Source of the DNA: Thermohalobaculum sp039821125 | GTDB taxonomy: Bacteria; Pseudomonadota; Alphaproteobacteria; Rhodobacterales; Rhodobacteraceae | Length of the DNA stretch: 64,000 nt | Assembly (NCBI GenBank): GCA_039821125.1 | Contig: JBCBOR010000018.1 | Coordinates: forward strand, 1-64,000 | Direction of reading: 5' to 3' | In this document: positions 33,646 to 42,026 of the stretch, in pieces | Numbering within the stretch: the stretch's first letter is position 1 | Layout: the number at the start of each line of letters is the position of its first letter | The notes under the pieces: generated by a model | What the model was told of the DNA's origin: nothing | The model's database searches: none | Seen by the model: the letters and a program-made list of their open reading frames with translations, nothing else | Translations under genes and position numbers: made by a program

Positions 33646-34530
33646 ATGAACAGGTTTTCGGAGCTCAATGCGTTAACCGCTGTGGTCGAGGCGGGCGGTT
33701 TCTCCGCTGCGGCGCGTGTCACCGGGCAATCCCGTTCGGCTCTCAACCGGCTCGTGATCAATTTGGAAGAACGGCTCGGCATTCAGTTGCTGAATCGGAC
33801 AACGCGGTCGGTTTCGTTGACGAGCAGCGGGCGGGTGCTCTACGAGCGCGCCCGTCAGGTTCTGGATGATCTGGATGAGATCGAGAGCGCCGTGAGTTCG
33901 GCCCGATCGGAGCCTGTCGGCAAGCTCAGGATCAACGCGCCGCCCTCCTTCGGCGATCTCGATGTCTCGCGATTGGTCACAGCGTTTCTTCAGCAGCACC
34001 CGCGCGTCGAGATCGAACTGACCTTCGAGAACCGTCTGGTCGATCCCATCGCCGAGGGCTACGATCTGGTAATCCGCATTGCCGAACCGGACGAGACGAC
34101 GACACTCGTCGATCATCGCATTCTGGTTCTCGACTACGTGATCTGTGCAGCACCGGAGTATCTGGACCGGCTGGGCACACCCCAAACAGCGTCCGATCTG
34201 GCAGCGCATGCCACCTTGGCCCAACGGCACGGCGCGGCCTCAACGGTCTGGACGATGCAGGGGCCCGGAGGCCCGGTTTCGGTTCGGCTGTCACCGGTAC
34301 TTATATCGAACAGTCTGGAGCCGCTTCTCACCGCCGCCTGCGCCGGCTTGGGTATTGCGACCTTGCCAGCCTACGCGGTCCAATCCGATCTGTCATCCGG
34401 GCGCTTGCGCCAGATCCTCGCCGATCATGTACTGCCGCCACGCATGCTGCAGGTGATCTATCCCCCGGCTCGGCACCTGTCGGCGAAGGTTCAGGTCTTC
34501 ACGGAATTCGTTCGCAACTGGTGCACCTGA
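33646..34530 (+). CDS. LysR-family transcriptional regulator
   Basis: 294 residues from ATG 33646 (a GTG two codons earlier is possible). Winged helix-turn-helix at residues 1-60 (FSELNALTAVVEAGGFSAAA, then LVINLEERLGIQLLNRTTRS), then a LysR substrate domain (VGKLRINAPPSFGDLDVSRL, LSPVLISNSLEPLL). It belongs to the DhcR/CrgA-like group that often regulates a divergent oxidoreductase or pirin. The pirin gene is its likely target; the inducer is unknown. The 137 bases after it, before the convergent phnE stop, show no clear gene or terminator. Confidence 0.9.
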   Translation: MNRFSELNALTAVVEAGGFSAAARVTGQSRSALNRLVINLEERLGIQLLNRTTRSVSLTSSGRVLYERARQVLDDLDEIESAVSSARSEPVGKLRINAPPSFGDLDVSRLVTAFLQQHPRVEIELTFENRLVDPIAEGYDLVIRIAEPDETTTLVDHRILVLDYVICAAPEYLDRLGTPQTASDLAAHATLAQRHGAASTVWTMQGPGGPVSVRLSPVLISNSLEPLLTAACAGLGIATLPAYAVQSDLSSGRLRQILADHVLPPRMLQVIYPPARHLSAKVQVFTEFVRNWCT

Positions 34531-34667
34531 CCTGCTGTGTCACTGATGCACCGTTCACTTTCAGGTCCTTTCGCTGAATGGCGTCGACACCTCGATGCTC
34601 AGGACGCCTCTGGCAAACGGATCGCGCAACGGATCAGAAGTCGCGCTCCGGCAGCAGATCCCGTGGC

Positions 34668-35561
34668 TCAAGACAAAATGATCTCGAGGCCGATGACCAG
34701 CGTCACAAGGAAGGCAAGATACGCCAACAGGCGGCTATGATCTTCTCCGTCGATGACGACCTTGCGCAATAGCGTGCTCAGAACGTCCAGCAACGAGACC
34801 GTCACCAGTATGATCAGCAGGATCGCAGCGCCCGAAGCGTATTCGAAGCCACGCAGTGCCTCGGACAGCGACATGCCGATCCCGCCCGCACCGACAATTC
34901 CAAGCACGGTGGCGGATCGGACATTCGATTCGAACCGGTAGAGCACAAGCGAGATCCAGAGCGGAAGAACCTGCGGAAGGACGGCGTAGACGATTTCCTG
35001 CAAGCGGCTTGCGCCGGTGGCCTTGATGCCCTCGACAGGGCGAGGGTCGATCGCTTCAACCGCTTCTGAGAACAGTTTCGCGAGCACGCCTGTGGTGTGA
35101 ATGGCCAGCGCCAGCACCCCGGCGAGCGGGCCGAGACCGACAGCGGCCACGAAGATCAGGGCAAAGACCAGTTCGTTGATGGCTCGGAACGCGTCCATCA
35201 GGCGGCGCACGGGAAAGACCACCCAGGCCGGAGCGATGTTTGTCGACGACAGCAACCCAAACGGCACGCCCAGCACGACAGAAAGAACCGTTCCCCAGAC
35301 TGCCATCTGAACCGATTCCAGCATCAGATCGAGATAGCTGCGCCAGTACCGGAAATTTGGCTCGAGGAAGTCTTTTACCATCAAGGCGATGTTGTCGCCC
35401 TGGAACAGCAGCTCCCAAGTCCGGTGCATGCCCGAGGGCACAAAGCTCCAGATCAGCAAGACAAGGAACGTTCCCCACAACAGCAGATCGAAGGTCTTTT
35501 CCTTCGCCGTGCGGCCCGGGACTTCGATATCGTCAAGAGTTCGCACAGTGGTGTCGGTCAT
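34668..35561 (-). CDS. phnE: Phosphonate/phosphite-type ABC transporter permease
   Basis: 297 residues with about six membrane helices. The permease loop is seen as GIKATGASRLQEIVYAVLPQVLP, and VRSATVLGIVGAGGIGMSLSEAL is the usual PhnE C-terminal signature. It is the third gene after phnC and phnD but is separated from phnD by an intrinsic terminator, so its expression should be lower than that of the receptor. Only one phnE is present. No C-P lyase genes follow in the window, so the imported phosphonate, phosphite or phosphate ester is processed elsewhere. Confidence 0.88.
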   Translation of the reverse strand: MTDTTVRTLDDIEVPGRTAKEKTFDLLLWGTFLVLLIWSFVPSGMHRTWELLFQGDNIALMVKDFLEPNFRYWRSYLDLMLESVQMAVWGTVLSVVLGVPFGLLSSTNIAPAWVVFPVRRLMDAFRAINELVFALIFVAAVGLGPLAGVLALAIHTTGVLAKLFSEAVEAIDPRPVEGIKATGASRLQEIVYAVLPQVLPLWISLVLYRFESNVRSATVLGIVGAGGIGMSLSEALRGFEYASGAAILLIILVTVSLLDVLSTLLRKVVIDGEDHSRLLAYLAFLVTLVIGLEIILS

Positions 35562-35572
35562 GGCGTCGGTCC

Positions 35573-35608
35573 AGAAAAAGAAAAGACCCCCCGCAGTGGC
35601 GGAGGGTC
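35573..35608 (-). terminator. Rho-independent terminator/attenuator between phnD and phnE
   Basis: Reading the minus strand, a 10-bp stem GACCCTCCGC / GCGGGGGGTC (one G-T pair; plus-strand arms 35585-35594 and 35599-35608) with loop CACT is followed directly by TTTTCTTTTT. It is the strongest intrinsic terminator in the window. Its place inside the operon implies partial read-through, giving more PhnD than PhnE. Confidence 0.85.
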
Positions 35609-35624
35609 GTTGAGGTACGAAGGC

Positions 35625-36635
35625 TTACTTGCGCGGGCGCGCAGCGGCAGCGGCGCGGATCTCTTCGATCTTTGCGTCGATTTCCGCGATTTTTGCAGTC
35701 TTCTCTTCAGCCGAGTAAGTCTCGTCGCCTTCGATCGACATCCGCATGCGGATCTGGTCCATCTCGTAGAACGGCCAGAGCTGAGCGTTCGAGGACGGGA
35801 TGAACGGGCCCATGGCAATGATCGCCAGGTTCTCGCGGGCCTGCTTGACTTCCTCGTCGGTGCCGAGACGGCCATAGGTCATGAAGAAGTGCATGATCTT
35901 GGCTTTCAGGGCTTCGTCCAGTTCCGGACGCCAGGCCATCGGGTCCGACGCGATCAGCGGCGAGCGCCAGATTTCCTTGATGTTCGCGAACATCTCGGGC
36001 TTGGCCTTTTTCAGACGGTGATAGAGGCCGCCCGACGAGGCAACAGCCGCGTCAACACGCTTGGTCGCGACCGAGATCAGGTTGGTCTCGTGGTTGGCGT
36101 TACGCACGGTCTTGAAGCAATCGCGCGGGTTGATGCCGTTCTGGGCGAAGACGAAGGTCGAGGGGACCAGGAAGCCCGAGGTCGAGTTCGGATCACCGAT
36201 GCCGAAATCGATCTTCTTGCCGCACGAAATTACGTCCTCGTAGGTCAGGTCGCTGTCCTTATGCGTGACCATCACCGACCAGTAGCCTTGGTCGCCGTTC
36301 GCCTCGGTGGTCTGGGCGAAGATCTCGGCGCCAGCGCGGTCGACAGCGACCATGCCCGATTTGTTGCCGTACCAGACGACGTCGACCTTGTCGAAGCGCA
36401 TGCCCTCGATCACACCGGCATAGTCGGCGGCGAAGAACGGCTCGACGGGCATGCCGAGACCCTTGGACAGATCTTCCAGGAACGGTCCCCATTTCTCGCG
36501 TTGAGCGGTGGAGTTCTCGGTGGCCAGGATGCCAAAAAACAATGTGTCTGGGTTGGTGCGTTCGTCAGCCACAACGGGGGCGGTCAGTCCGAACATCACC
36601 GCGGTGGCGACTGCCAGGCGGGTCACGAGTTTCAT
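35625..36635 (-). CDS. phnD: Phosphonate ABC transporter substrate-binding protein
   Basis: 336 residues; signal peptide about 1-22 (GLTAPVVADE). PhnD family: LFFGILATENSTAQREKWGP, YAGVIEGMRFDKVDVVWYGN and DFGIGDPNSTSGFLVP, the last lying at the phosphonate-binding pocket. The C-terminus is a charged helix of about 45 residues (AEEKTAKIAEIDAKIEEI), as in other PhnD proteins. It binds phosphonates in the periplasm; phosphite or phosphate esters are alternatives. GGAGAGATCC precedes the ATG. It follows phnC by 27 bases and is followed by an intrinsic terminator. Confidence 0.9.
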   Translation of the reverse strand: MKLVTRLAVATAVMFGLTAPVVADERTNPDTLFFGILATENSTAQREKWGPFLEDLSKGLGMPVEPFFAADYAGVIEGMRFDKVDVVWYGNKSGMVAVDRAGAEIFAQTTEANGDQGYWSVMVTHKDSDLTYEDVISCGKKIDFGIGDPNSTSGFLVPSTFVFAQNGINPRDCFKTVRNANHETNLISVATKRVDAAVASSGGLYHRLKKAKPEMFANIKEIWRSPLIASDPMAWRPELDEALKAKIMHFFMTYGRLGTDEEVKQARENLAIIAMGPFIPSSNAQLWPFYEMDQIRMRMSIEGDETYSAEEKTAKIAEIDAKIEEIRAAAAARPRK

Positions 36636-36662
36636 GGATCTCTCCTCTGTCAGGGTGGTGTT

Positions 36663-37487
36663 TCAGGCGGGAACAGCGACGCGGGCCGGTTCGAAATCGT
36701 CCGCATCCGGCAGCACCAGTTCTTCGCTGGCCTCACCGTAAATCTCGCGCAGGAAGGCGGTTGTCAGATCGCGGCTCGGGCCGTCAAAGACGACCTGTCC
36801 GTCACGCATCGCAATGGTTCGGGGACAGTAGCGGCGTGCATACTCGACCTGATGCAGTGAGACGAGCACCGTGATGCCGTCTTGCGCGTTGATCTCGGAC
36901 AGGATGCTCATGACGCGCTTGGCCGAGGCCGGATCGAGAGAGGCAATCGGCTCGTCGGCCAGAATGATCTTCGCACCCTGCACCAGCGTTCGCGCAATCG
37001 CGGCCCGTTGCTGCTGTCCGCCCGACAGGGTCGCGGCGCGCTGGCGGGCGCGAGCTTCGATCCCGACCCGGTGAAGCGCCTGCATCGCCAGCTGTTTTTC
37101 GGAATGGGTGAACATGCCAAGCGTCGCGCGCAGCCGCGGGGCACGGCCCAGCAACCCGGCGAGCACGTTTGTCAGAACCGAAAGACGTGGGACTAGGTTG
37201 AACTGTTGAAAGATCACGCCGATCTCTGTCCGGGTCCGCGTGATGTCTTTGGCAACCCGGCCCTTCGTCTGGATCGTGCGCCCGAGCACGCTGATCTCGC
37301 CGCCCGGTACGCCCTTATCTGCGCTGAGCAAACCCGAGATGTGACGGATAAGCGTGGACTTGCCGGAACCGGATGCCCCGATCAGCGCCACCATCTCACC
37401 TTGCTGGATGTCGAGGGACACCTGATCCAGCGCGACGGTGCCACCCGCAAAGGACTTTGTCACCGTGCTGACGGATACTGTAGTCAT
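36663..37487 (-). CDS. phnC: Phosphonate ABC transporter ATP-binding protein
   Basis: 274 residues from ATG 37487 with GGGAGAA upstream. Intact ATPase motifs: GASGSGKSTLIRHISGL (Walker A), IFQQFNLVPRLSVLTNVL (Q-loop), LSGGQQQRAAIARTLVQ (signature), ILADEPIASLDPASA (Walker B), SLHQVEYARRYC (switch His). The PhnC-type segment RTRTEIGVIFQQFNLV supports substrate class. It is the first gene of phnCDE and follows the phosphodiesterase gene on the same strand after 184 bases that contain repeats at 37569-37592. Confidence 0.92.
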   Translation of the reverse strand: MTTVSVSTVTKSFAGGTVALDQVSLDIQQGEMVALIGASGSGKSTLIRHISGLLSADKGVPGGEISVLGRTIQTKGRVAKDITRTRTEIGVIFQQFNLVPRLSVLTNVLAGLLGRAPRLRATLGMFTHSEKQLAMQALHRVGIEARARQRAATLSGGQQQRAAIARTLVQGAKIILADEPIASLDPASAKRVMSILSEINAQDGITVLVSLHQVEYARRYCPRTIAMRDGQVVFDGPSRDLTTAFLREIYGEASEELVLPDADDFEPARVAVPA

Positions 37488-37568
37488 GTGTTCTCCCTGC
37501 GCATTGCGAGGGACACTGGCTGGAAACAGAAACAACGCTGTGAACCTGATGCTTCGGTTCTGCGACAG

Positions 37569-37592
37569 TTGTGTGCAGAATCTGTCACACAA
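37569..37592. promoter_or_regulatory. Inverted repeat upstream of phnC (possible PhoB-region site)
   Basis: Perfect 7-bp arms TTGTGTG (37569-37575) and CACACAA (37586-37592), overlapped by a GACAG/CTGTC pair, lie 80-105 bases before phnC. CTGTCAC matches one half of the Pho box consensus, but the second half-site at 11-base spacing is poor. A phosphate-starvation operator is plausible from the gene context only. Confidence 0.3.
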
Positions 37593-37671
37593 TCTTAGCG
37601 TGCAGAGCTGACCTTGCGCACCACGCTCGCGAAACCGCGCGGCAGGGCAGACGGCAAGGCCGCAAGGGCAG

Positions 37672-38496
37672 CTATCGAGCCATGGTCTCTTTCGTCCAGG
37701 CGCTGTAGTCCGGTGTCCCCTCCACCCGGATCTCGCCGGTGTAGCCATACTCAACCATATGCACTGTGACGCTGGCGCCTGAGGTGAGGATCACCGCATA
37801 GGCTTCGGGCAGATCCGAAGCACTCAGCATGGTGGCTTCCGGAAAGTTTGCCCAACCCGCGTGGTTGGTGCCGCGCGGCGCACTGACAGGAACGCCGTGG
37901 AGCGAGCCGTTGAGCGGCATATGACAGTGCCCGAAGAAGATATGCCGGATCTTGCCGCGATGCCGTGCCACCACACCACCGAACCGGTCGGCGTCGAGCA
38001 GCATGATCTGATCCATGGGGCCCAGATGCGTCGGCACCGGATTGTGATGCAGGAAGAGCCAGAAGGGGCCATCTCCCTCCGACAGTCTGGCATCCAGCCA
38101 CGCCGCACGCGTCTCGCAAAAGTGCCCGGCATGGGTCTCTGGCCCCCAGGTATCCAGCAGTATCGCAGTGCCTTCCGACAGGGCGACGGTCTTTTGAACG
38201 AAACCGTTCTGATCGGTCAGATCGGGAAACACATCGACAAAGGTTGGACGGTCATCATGATTGCCAATGCACAGATGCACCGGGATATCGACGTCGTTCA
38301 ACTTGGCCTTCAATCGCATGTAATCGTCGCGCTCGCCCCAATCGGACAAGTCGCCCGTGATGATGATCGCCTCGGTGTCCGGGTGGTTCGTCAGCGCATG
38401 GCTCAGCGCGCGATCGAAGTTGGCGTTCGGATCGCGACCGCCGATCGTCTGCCCCGGTGTTGTCAGATGGATGTCCGTCAGTTGGATCAGCTTCAT
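37672..38496 (-). CDS. Metallophosphoesterase, cyclic/glycerophospho-diesterase-like
   Basis: 274 residues from ATG 38496. All class III phosphodiesterase motifs are present: LTDIHL, GDLSDWGERDD, GNHDDRP, FLHHNPVPTHLGPMD and FGHCHMPLNG, which together bind two metal ions. It is close in size and motif spacing to GpdQ/CpdA. It directly follows the ugp-like transporter genes and precedes phnC, so hydrolysis of imported glycerophosphodiesters to release glycerol-3-phosphate is the most likely role; cyclic nucleotide hydrolysis is an alternative. No signal peptide, so it acts in the cytosol. Confidence 0.82.
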   Translation of the reverse strand: MKLIQLTDIHLTTPGQTIGGRDPNANFDRALSHALTNHPDTEAIIITGDLSDWGERDDYMRLKAKLNDVDIPVHLCIGNHDDRPTFVDVFPDLTDQNGFVQKTVALSEGTAILLDTWGPETHAGHFCETRAAWLDARLSEGDGPFWLFLHHNPVPTHLGPMDQIMLLDADRFGGVVARHRGKIRHIFFGHCHMPLNGSLHGVPVSAPRGTNHAGWANFPEATMLSASDLPEAYAVILTSGASVTVHMVEYGYTGEIRVEGTPDYSAWTKETMAR

Positions 38497-38556
38497 CGCG
38501 CCCTCGCACAGGTCATGCAGGGCGCGGCGCACCGCACCCTGCTGGTTCAGCGTTGA

Positions 38557-39822
38557 TCAGCTGTCAGGGAGCAGGTCGCTGACCTCTTCGGACAGCTCTT
38601 CCTGCAGTTCTTTCATGTCGTCGTACTCGCCCGTGACGATGCCCTCGATCCCGTCATAGATGACCTGGGTGATCGCGAGGCCATTGTCGCCCGGATAGGC
38701 CTGCCAGTCGCGCAGCAGCGGAAGCTGGCGGACAGCCGTCTCCTTGTTCGGGTTCTCGGTATAGAAATCCGCGAGGATGATCTCGTTGGCGGCCTTGTTC
38801 GGCGGCATGTAGCCGGTGGTGCGCGCCACGTCTGCGGCCCCCTCACCCGAGGTGATGAACTTCAGCCACTTCCAAGCTGCTTCCAGCTCTTTGGGATCTT
38901 CCGAGGTCGACACCAGCATGGCCGAGTTGCCGCCCGCCGGCAGACCAAGCGGTCCCGATGACGCGAGGCCCGGGAACTCGTTGGTCATCAGCGTGAACTC
39001 ACCCTGGGACCGCTCGACCGCGCCAAGCGCCGAGGTCGACCAGAACATCATGGCGATCTCACCGGCCGAGAACGAGGCGAGCGCGCCCTTCCATTCCAGG
39101 TTCTGCATATCGCAGCCGCGGAAGATGCCCTTCATTGTGTCCAGTGCGGTCAACGCTTCCGGGCTGTCGATGGTCACTTTGCTCGAGGCATCGACAATCG
39201 CGCTGTCCTGGCTCCAGAGCAGGGCTTGCAGGAACCAGTTGCCGGTGATGTTCCAGCCCCAGAAGATCGGGTTCTTCACACCGGCTTCCCGCAGCTTCCC
39301 GCAGGTCTCTACAACCTCTTCCCATGTTTTGGGCAGTTGGTCCTGGCTGGTGATGCCGGCCTTGGCCATCAGGTCCATGTTGTAGTACCCGACAGGCAGC
39401 GAGACCGAGAACGGCAGGCCGTGCACTTCCTCGTTGAAGGTGCCCAGATCCAGCATCGCCTTGTGATAGCCGTCTTTCGCAAAGTCGGCTTCCTTGGCAA
39501 TGAACGGTTCGAGCGACTTGGCGATGCCCTTTTCGACCAGCGGCTGCTGGCGGTTCAGACCCTGCATCGTGACATCGGGCAGGGTGCCCGCGACGGACTC
39601 GCGCAGGATCGTGTTGGTGCCATCCTCATAGCTTTCGTAGGCGGCCCGCATCTTGATCTCGATGCCCGGGTTTTCGGCGTAGAACTTGGGCAGGATCTTC
39701 TCGTAGGTCACGTCAAAAAGGTGACTGTAGGGATAGGCGAACTCGACGACGATCTTGTCCTCGGCGGCTGCCTGTCCGGTCAGCGCTGCCAGCACTGCGG
39801 CAGTGGCCAACATGCGTTTCAT
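38557..39822 (-). CDS. ugpB: ABC transporter substrate-binding protein, glycerol-3-phosphate (UgpB) type
   Basis: 421 residues; signal peptide ends near ALTGQAAAED (residue 21). Family 1 extracellular binding protein: KFYAENPGIEIKMRAAYESY, GLPFSVSLPVGYYNMDLMAK, and TTGYMPPNKAANE, the last typical of UgpB-like receptors. The acidic C-terminus (EELSEEVSDLLPDS) is unusual. It is the fourth gene of ugpCAEB and precedes the phosphodiesterase by 60 bases. The ligand assignment to glycerol-3-phosphate or glycerophosphodiesters rests on that neighbour; a sugar is possible. Confidence 0.78.
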   Translation of the reverse strand: MKRMLATAAVLAALTGQAAAEDKIVVEFAYPYSHLFDVTYEKILPKFYAENPGIEIKMRAAYESYEDGTNTILRESVAGTLPDVTMQGLNRQQPLVEKGIAKSLEPFIAKEADFAKDGYHKAMLDLGTFNEEVHGLPFSVSLPVGYYNMDLMAKAGITSQDQLPKTWEEVVETCGKLREAGVKNPIFWGWNITGNWFLQALLWSQDSAIVDASSKVTIDSPEALTALDTMKGIFRGCDMQNLEWKGALASFSAGEIAMMFWSTSALGAVERSQGEFTLMTNEFPGLASSGPLGLPAGGNSAMLVSTSEDPKELEAAWKWLKFITSGEGAADVARTTGYMPPNKAANEIILADFYTENPNKETAVRQLPLLRDWQAYPGDNGLAITQVIYDGIEGIVTGEYDDMKELQEELSEEVSDLLPDS

Positions 39823-39924
39823 GGGATACTCCTCTTCCCTGTCAGAAGGCGGTCAGGGGTGGACGCCAATCCTGAGCCCCTGCTCGCCAGTTGTGTCCCG
39901 CTTCATCTGCGGGCGCTCTGTCAG

Positions 39925-39949
39925 TAGGGTGGGGTTGAACCCCACCCTA
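39925..39949. repeat. Perfect hairpin at the ugpE stop / before ugpB
   Basis: Arms TAGGGTGGGGTT (39925-39936) and AACCCCACCCTA (39938-39949), a 12-bp perfect stem with a single-base loop. On the minus strand its first bases contain the ugpE stop codon. No T-run follows. It matches the weaker element at 30941 and resembles the tctC hairpin at 957. Confidence 0.65.
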
Positions 39950-41020
39950 CTTCATTCCAGTCAGTGTAATCCCCTCGATGAAGCGGCGCTGGGCCAGCAG
40001 GAACGCGACGATCAGCGGGGTCACGATCACGGTGGCCGTTGCCATCATCGGGCCGAAGAACGAGCCGTCCGCATCGCCCTTGAACTCGCGCAGGCCCAGC
40101 GGCGGGGTGAAGAGATCACGCGTTCCCGTCACCACGATGCGCGGCCAGAAATAGTCGTTCCAGTGCGCCACGACCGAAAAGATCGCAAAGGCCAGCAGCG
40201 CCGGGATCGCCGTTGGCAGCATGACCTTCCAGATGATCCCGAACTCGGTCATCCCGTCCATGCGGGCGGCATCGATCAGGTCATCGGGCACCGTCATGAA
40301 GAACTGGCGCATCAGAAAGATCCCGAAGACCGAGATCGTCCACGGGATGATCAACGCCGCGTAACTGTTCGTCAGGCCAAGATGAGAGAGGCCGAGATAG
40401 AGCGGCAGGGCAATCGCGTGGACCGGAATAAGCAGGCAAAACAACACCATAGAGAAGACAAAGTCCCGCCCGCGCCAGCGCAGCTTGGCCAGCGCATAGG
40501 CGCAGGGCAGCGCGACGATCACCTGGATCAGAAAGATCGAGGCGGTCACGATCACACCGTTCAGAAGGTAGCGCAGCAGCGGTGCTTCCTGGAACGCCAT
40601 GGAGTAGTTGAAAACAACCGGAAGGCTGGAACAGTCGGCCTCGATCCGCTCCATCATGGCGGTCTTGATCTCGCGGTCGGTCTTGCCCGGAAAGTCCGGG
40701 CGTGCGGCCTCGATGGTGGTGCGATCCGGCTCGGCGCGCTTGGCACAGCGCTCGTTCACCATCAATTCCTGAGCGCCGAAAAAGCCGCCGACATTGCGCT
40801 CGATCTCGTGTGGGGCCTTCAGCGAATAGCTGAGCATCACGTAGAACGGCAGCAGAACGATCAGTGCGCCGACGATCAGAACGGCGTGCTTGATTGCCTC
40901 CCCGGTTGACCACCCCAGCCGGGATGCCGGGCGTATGGCAGCCGTATGGCTTGCGTCTGGCACGGGTATGGCAGGCGTATGGCTCACGTCTGGCACCTGT
41001 ATGGACAGAATGTCGGCCAT
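39947..41020 (-). CDS. ugpE: ABC transporter permease, UgpE type, with repetitive N-terminus and long loop
   Basis: 357 residues, against about 280 for UgpE. The core (from about residue 45) has six membrane helices and the EAA loop DAARMDGMTEFGIIWKVMLP. Two additions explain the length: an N-terminal stretch with two tandem 11-residue repeats (VPDVSHTPAIP, VPDASHTAAIR; DNA 40931-40996, period 33), and a charged periplasmic loop of about 65 residues after the first helix (ELMVNERCAKRAEPDRTTIE). No clear ribosome site precedes the ATG at 41020, which follows two palindromes, so the start is less certain. It forms the pore with UgpA. Confidence 0.8.
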   Translation of the reverse strand: MADILSIQVPDVSHTPAIPVPDASHTAAIRPASRLGWSTGEAIKHAVLIVGALIVLLPFYVMLSYSLKAPHEIERNVGGFFGAQELMVNERCAKRAEPDRTTIEAARPDFPGKTDREIKTAMMERIEADCSSLPVVFNYSMAFQEAPLLRYLLNGVIVTASIFLIQVIVALPCAYALAKLRWRGRDFVFSMVLFCLLIPVHAIALPLYLGLSHLGLTNSYAALIIPWTISVFGIFLMRQFFMTVPDDLIDAARMDGMTEFGIIWKVMLPTAIPALLAFAIFSVVAHWNDYFWPRIVVTGTRDLFTPPLGLREFKGDADGSFFGPMMATATVIVTPLIVAFLLAQRRFIEGITLTGMK

Positions 41021-41030
41021 TTCGCCGCGA

Positions 41031-41075
41031 CCACGCGCTTTGCAAAGCGCGTGGTGAAAGGCGCGTCGACGCGCC
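41031..41075. repeat. Two adjacent perfect palindromes between ugpA and ugpE
   Basis: A 24-base palindrome without loop (41031-41054, half-site CCACGCGCTTTG) is followed five bases later by a 16-base palindrome (41060-41075, half-site GGCGCGTC). Together they fill much of the 85-base gap before the ugpE start on the minus strand. They could form stable RNA hairpins between the two permease genes or be dispersed palindromic elements. No T-run. Confidence 0.65.
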
Positions 41076-41105
41076 TTCTGCCGCGCTTGGGGCTGGCGTT
41101 GCAGG

Positions 41106-42026
41106 TCATGAATAGTGCACCCGCCGCTCGACCAGCCACCGCTGGATCAGGGTGAGGCCCAGCACAAAGATCAGGAAGATCATCGTGATCGCCGAGCCCA
41201 GCCCGATCAGGTTCTGCTGGATGCCCTTTTCGAAGATCGCGAACATCATCACGTAGACGGATTTCGACGGCCCACCGCCTTGCGGGTAGAACGCCTCGAC
41301 CGTGTCGAAGACCTGAAAGGACCGGATGCAGGTGATGGTCACAACGAAGACGGTCGTCGGCCCCAGCATCGGCCACGTGACCAGACGGAAACGCTCCCAC
41401 CCTGACTTGGCGCCGTCCATCTCGGCCGCGTGGTAAAGCTCACGCGGGATCGATGTCAGCCCCGCCAGATAGAGCACCATGTTGAAGCCGAACCCCTGCC
41501 AGACGCCGATAAAGCTGACAGTCCAGATCGCGTAGTCCCTGTCGCCAAGCCACAGCGGGAACGTCCGCTCGCAGCCCTGCCGGAAGAAGGCAAACCACTC
41601 CAGCCAGGTGCCGCAGCCCCGGGCCAGCGTCTGGTTGATCAGCCCGACCGACGGGTGCAGCGTGAATTCCCAGACGATCGCCATCGCCAGCAGCGCGGCC
41701 ATGACCGGCAGAAAGTAGATCGTCTTGTAGACATCGCCGAACCGGCTGACCGAGTTGATCAACAGCGCGGCCCCCAGCCCTAACCCGACAGCAAGCGGGA
41801 CGACGACCAGCACATAGGTCAACGTCGCGGTGAACATCTTCTGGAATGAGGACCGGCTGACGATGCGGTCATAATTCTTCCACGCAACCCAATTGAAGCT
41901 GTCATTTCCGAGCGAATAGTCGGTGAACGAGAGCGTCGCCGCCACGATGATCGGCAGGATCAAAATGGCGATCATCAAGAAGATGGCAGGGGCCACGAAC
42001 AGGATATGGGCGCGAGAGCGGGGCAT
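41106..42026 (-). CDS. ugpA: ABC transporter permease, UgpA type
   Basis: 306 residues, six or seven membrane helices (first ILFVAPAIFLMIAILILPII). The EAA loop is HAAEMDGAKSGWERFRLVTWPML. A periplasmic loop holds a cysteine pair (ARGCGTWLEWFAFFRQGCER) that could form a disulfide. Its ATG abuts the ugpC TAA exactly, with no gap. It pairs with UgpE. The substrate is inferred from the operon. Confidence 0.85.
   Translation of the reverse strand: MPRSRAHILFVAPAIFLMIAILILPIIVAATLSFTDYSLGNDSFNWVAWKNYDRIVSRSSFQKMFTATLTYVLVVVPLAVGLGLGAALLINSVSRFGDVYKTIYFLPVMAALLAMAIVWEFTLHPSVGLINQTLARGCGTWLEWFAFFRQGCERTFPLWLGDRDYAIWTVSFIGVWQGFGFNMVLYLAGLTSIPRELYHAAEMDGAKSGWERFRLVTWPMLGPTTVFVVTITCIRSFQVFDTVEAFYPQGGGPSKSVYVMMFAIFEKGIQQNLIGLGSAITMIFLIFVLGLTLIQRWLVERRVHYS

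Noticed and set aside
35097..36860. A 587-codon plus-strand frame over phnE, phnD and phnC
   Set aside because: It is antisense to three well-supported genes and rich in His, Arg and Asp as expected for a mirror frame; no motif seen.
37569..37592. A complete Pho box before phnC
   Set aside because: Only one half-site (CTGTCAC) matches; the second at 11-base spacing does not. Kept only as a low-confidence inverted repeat.
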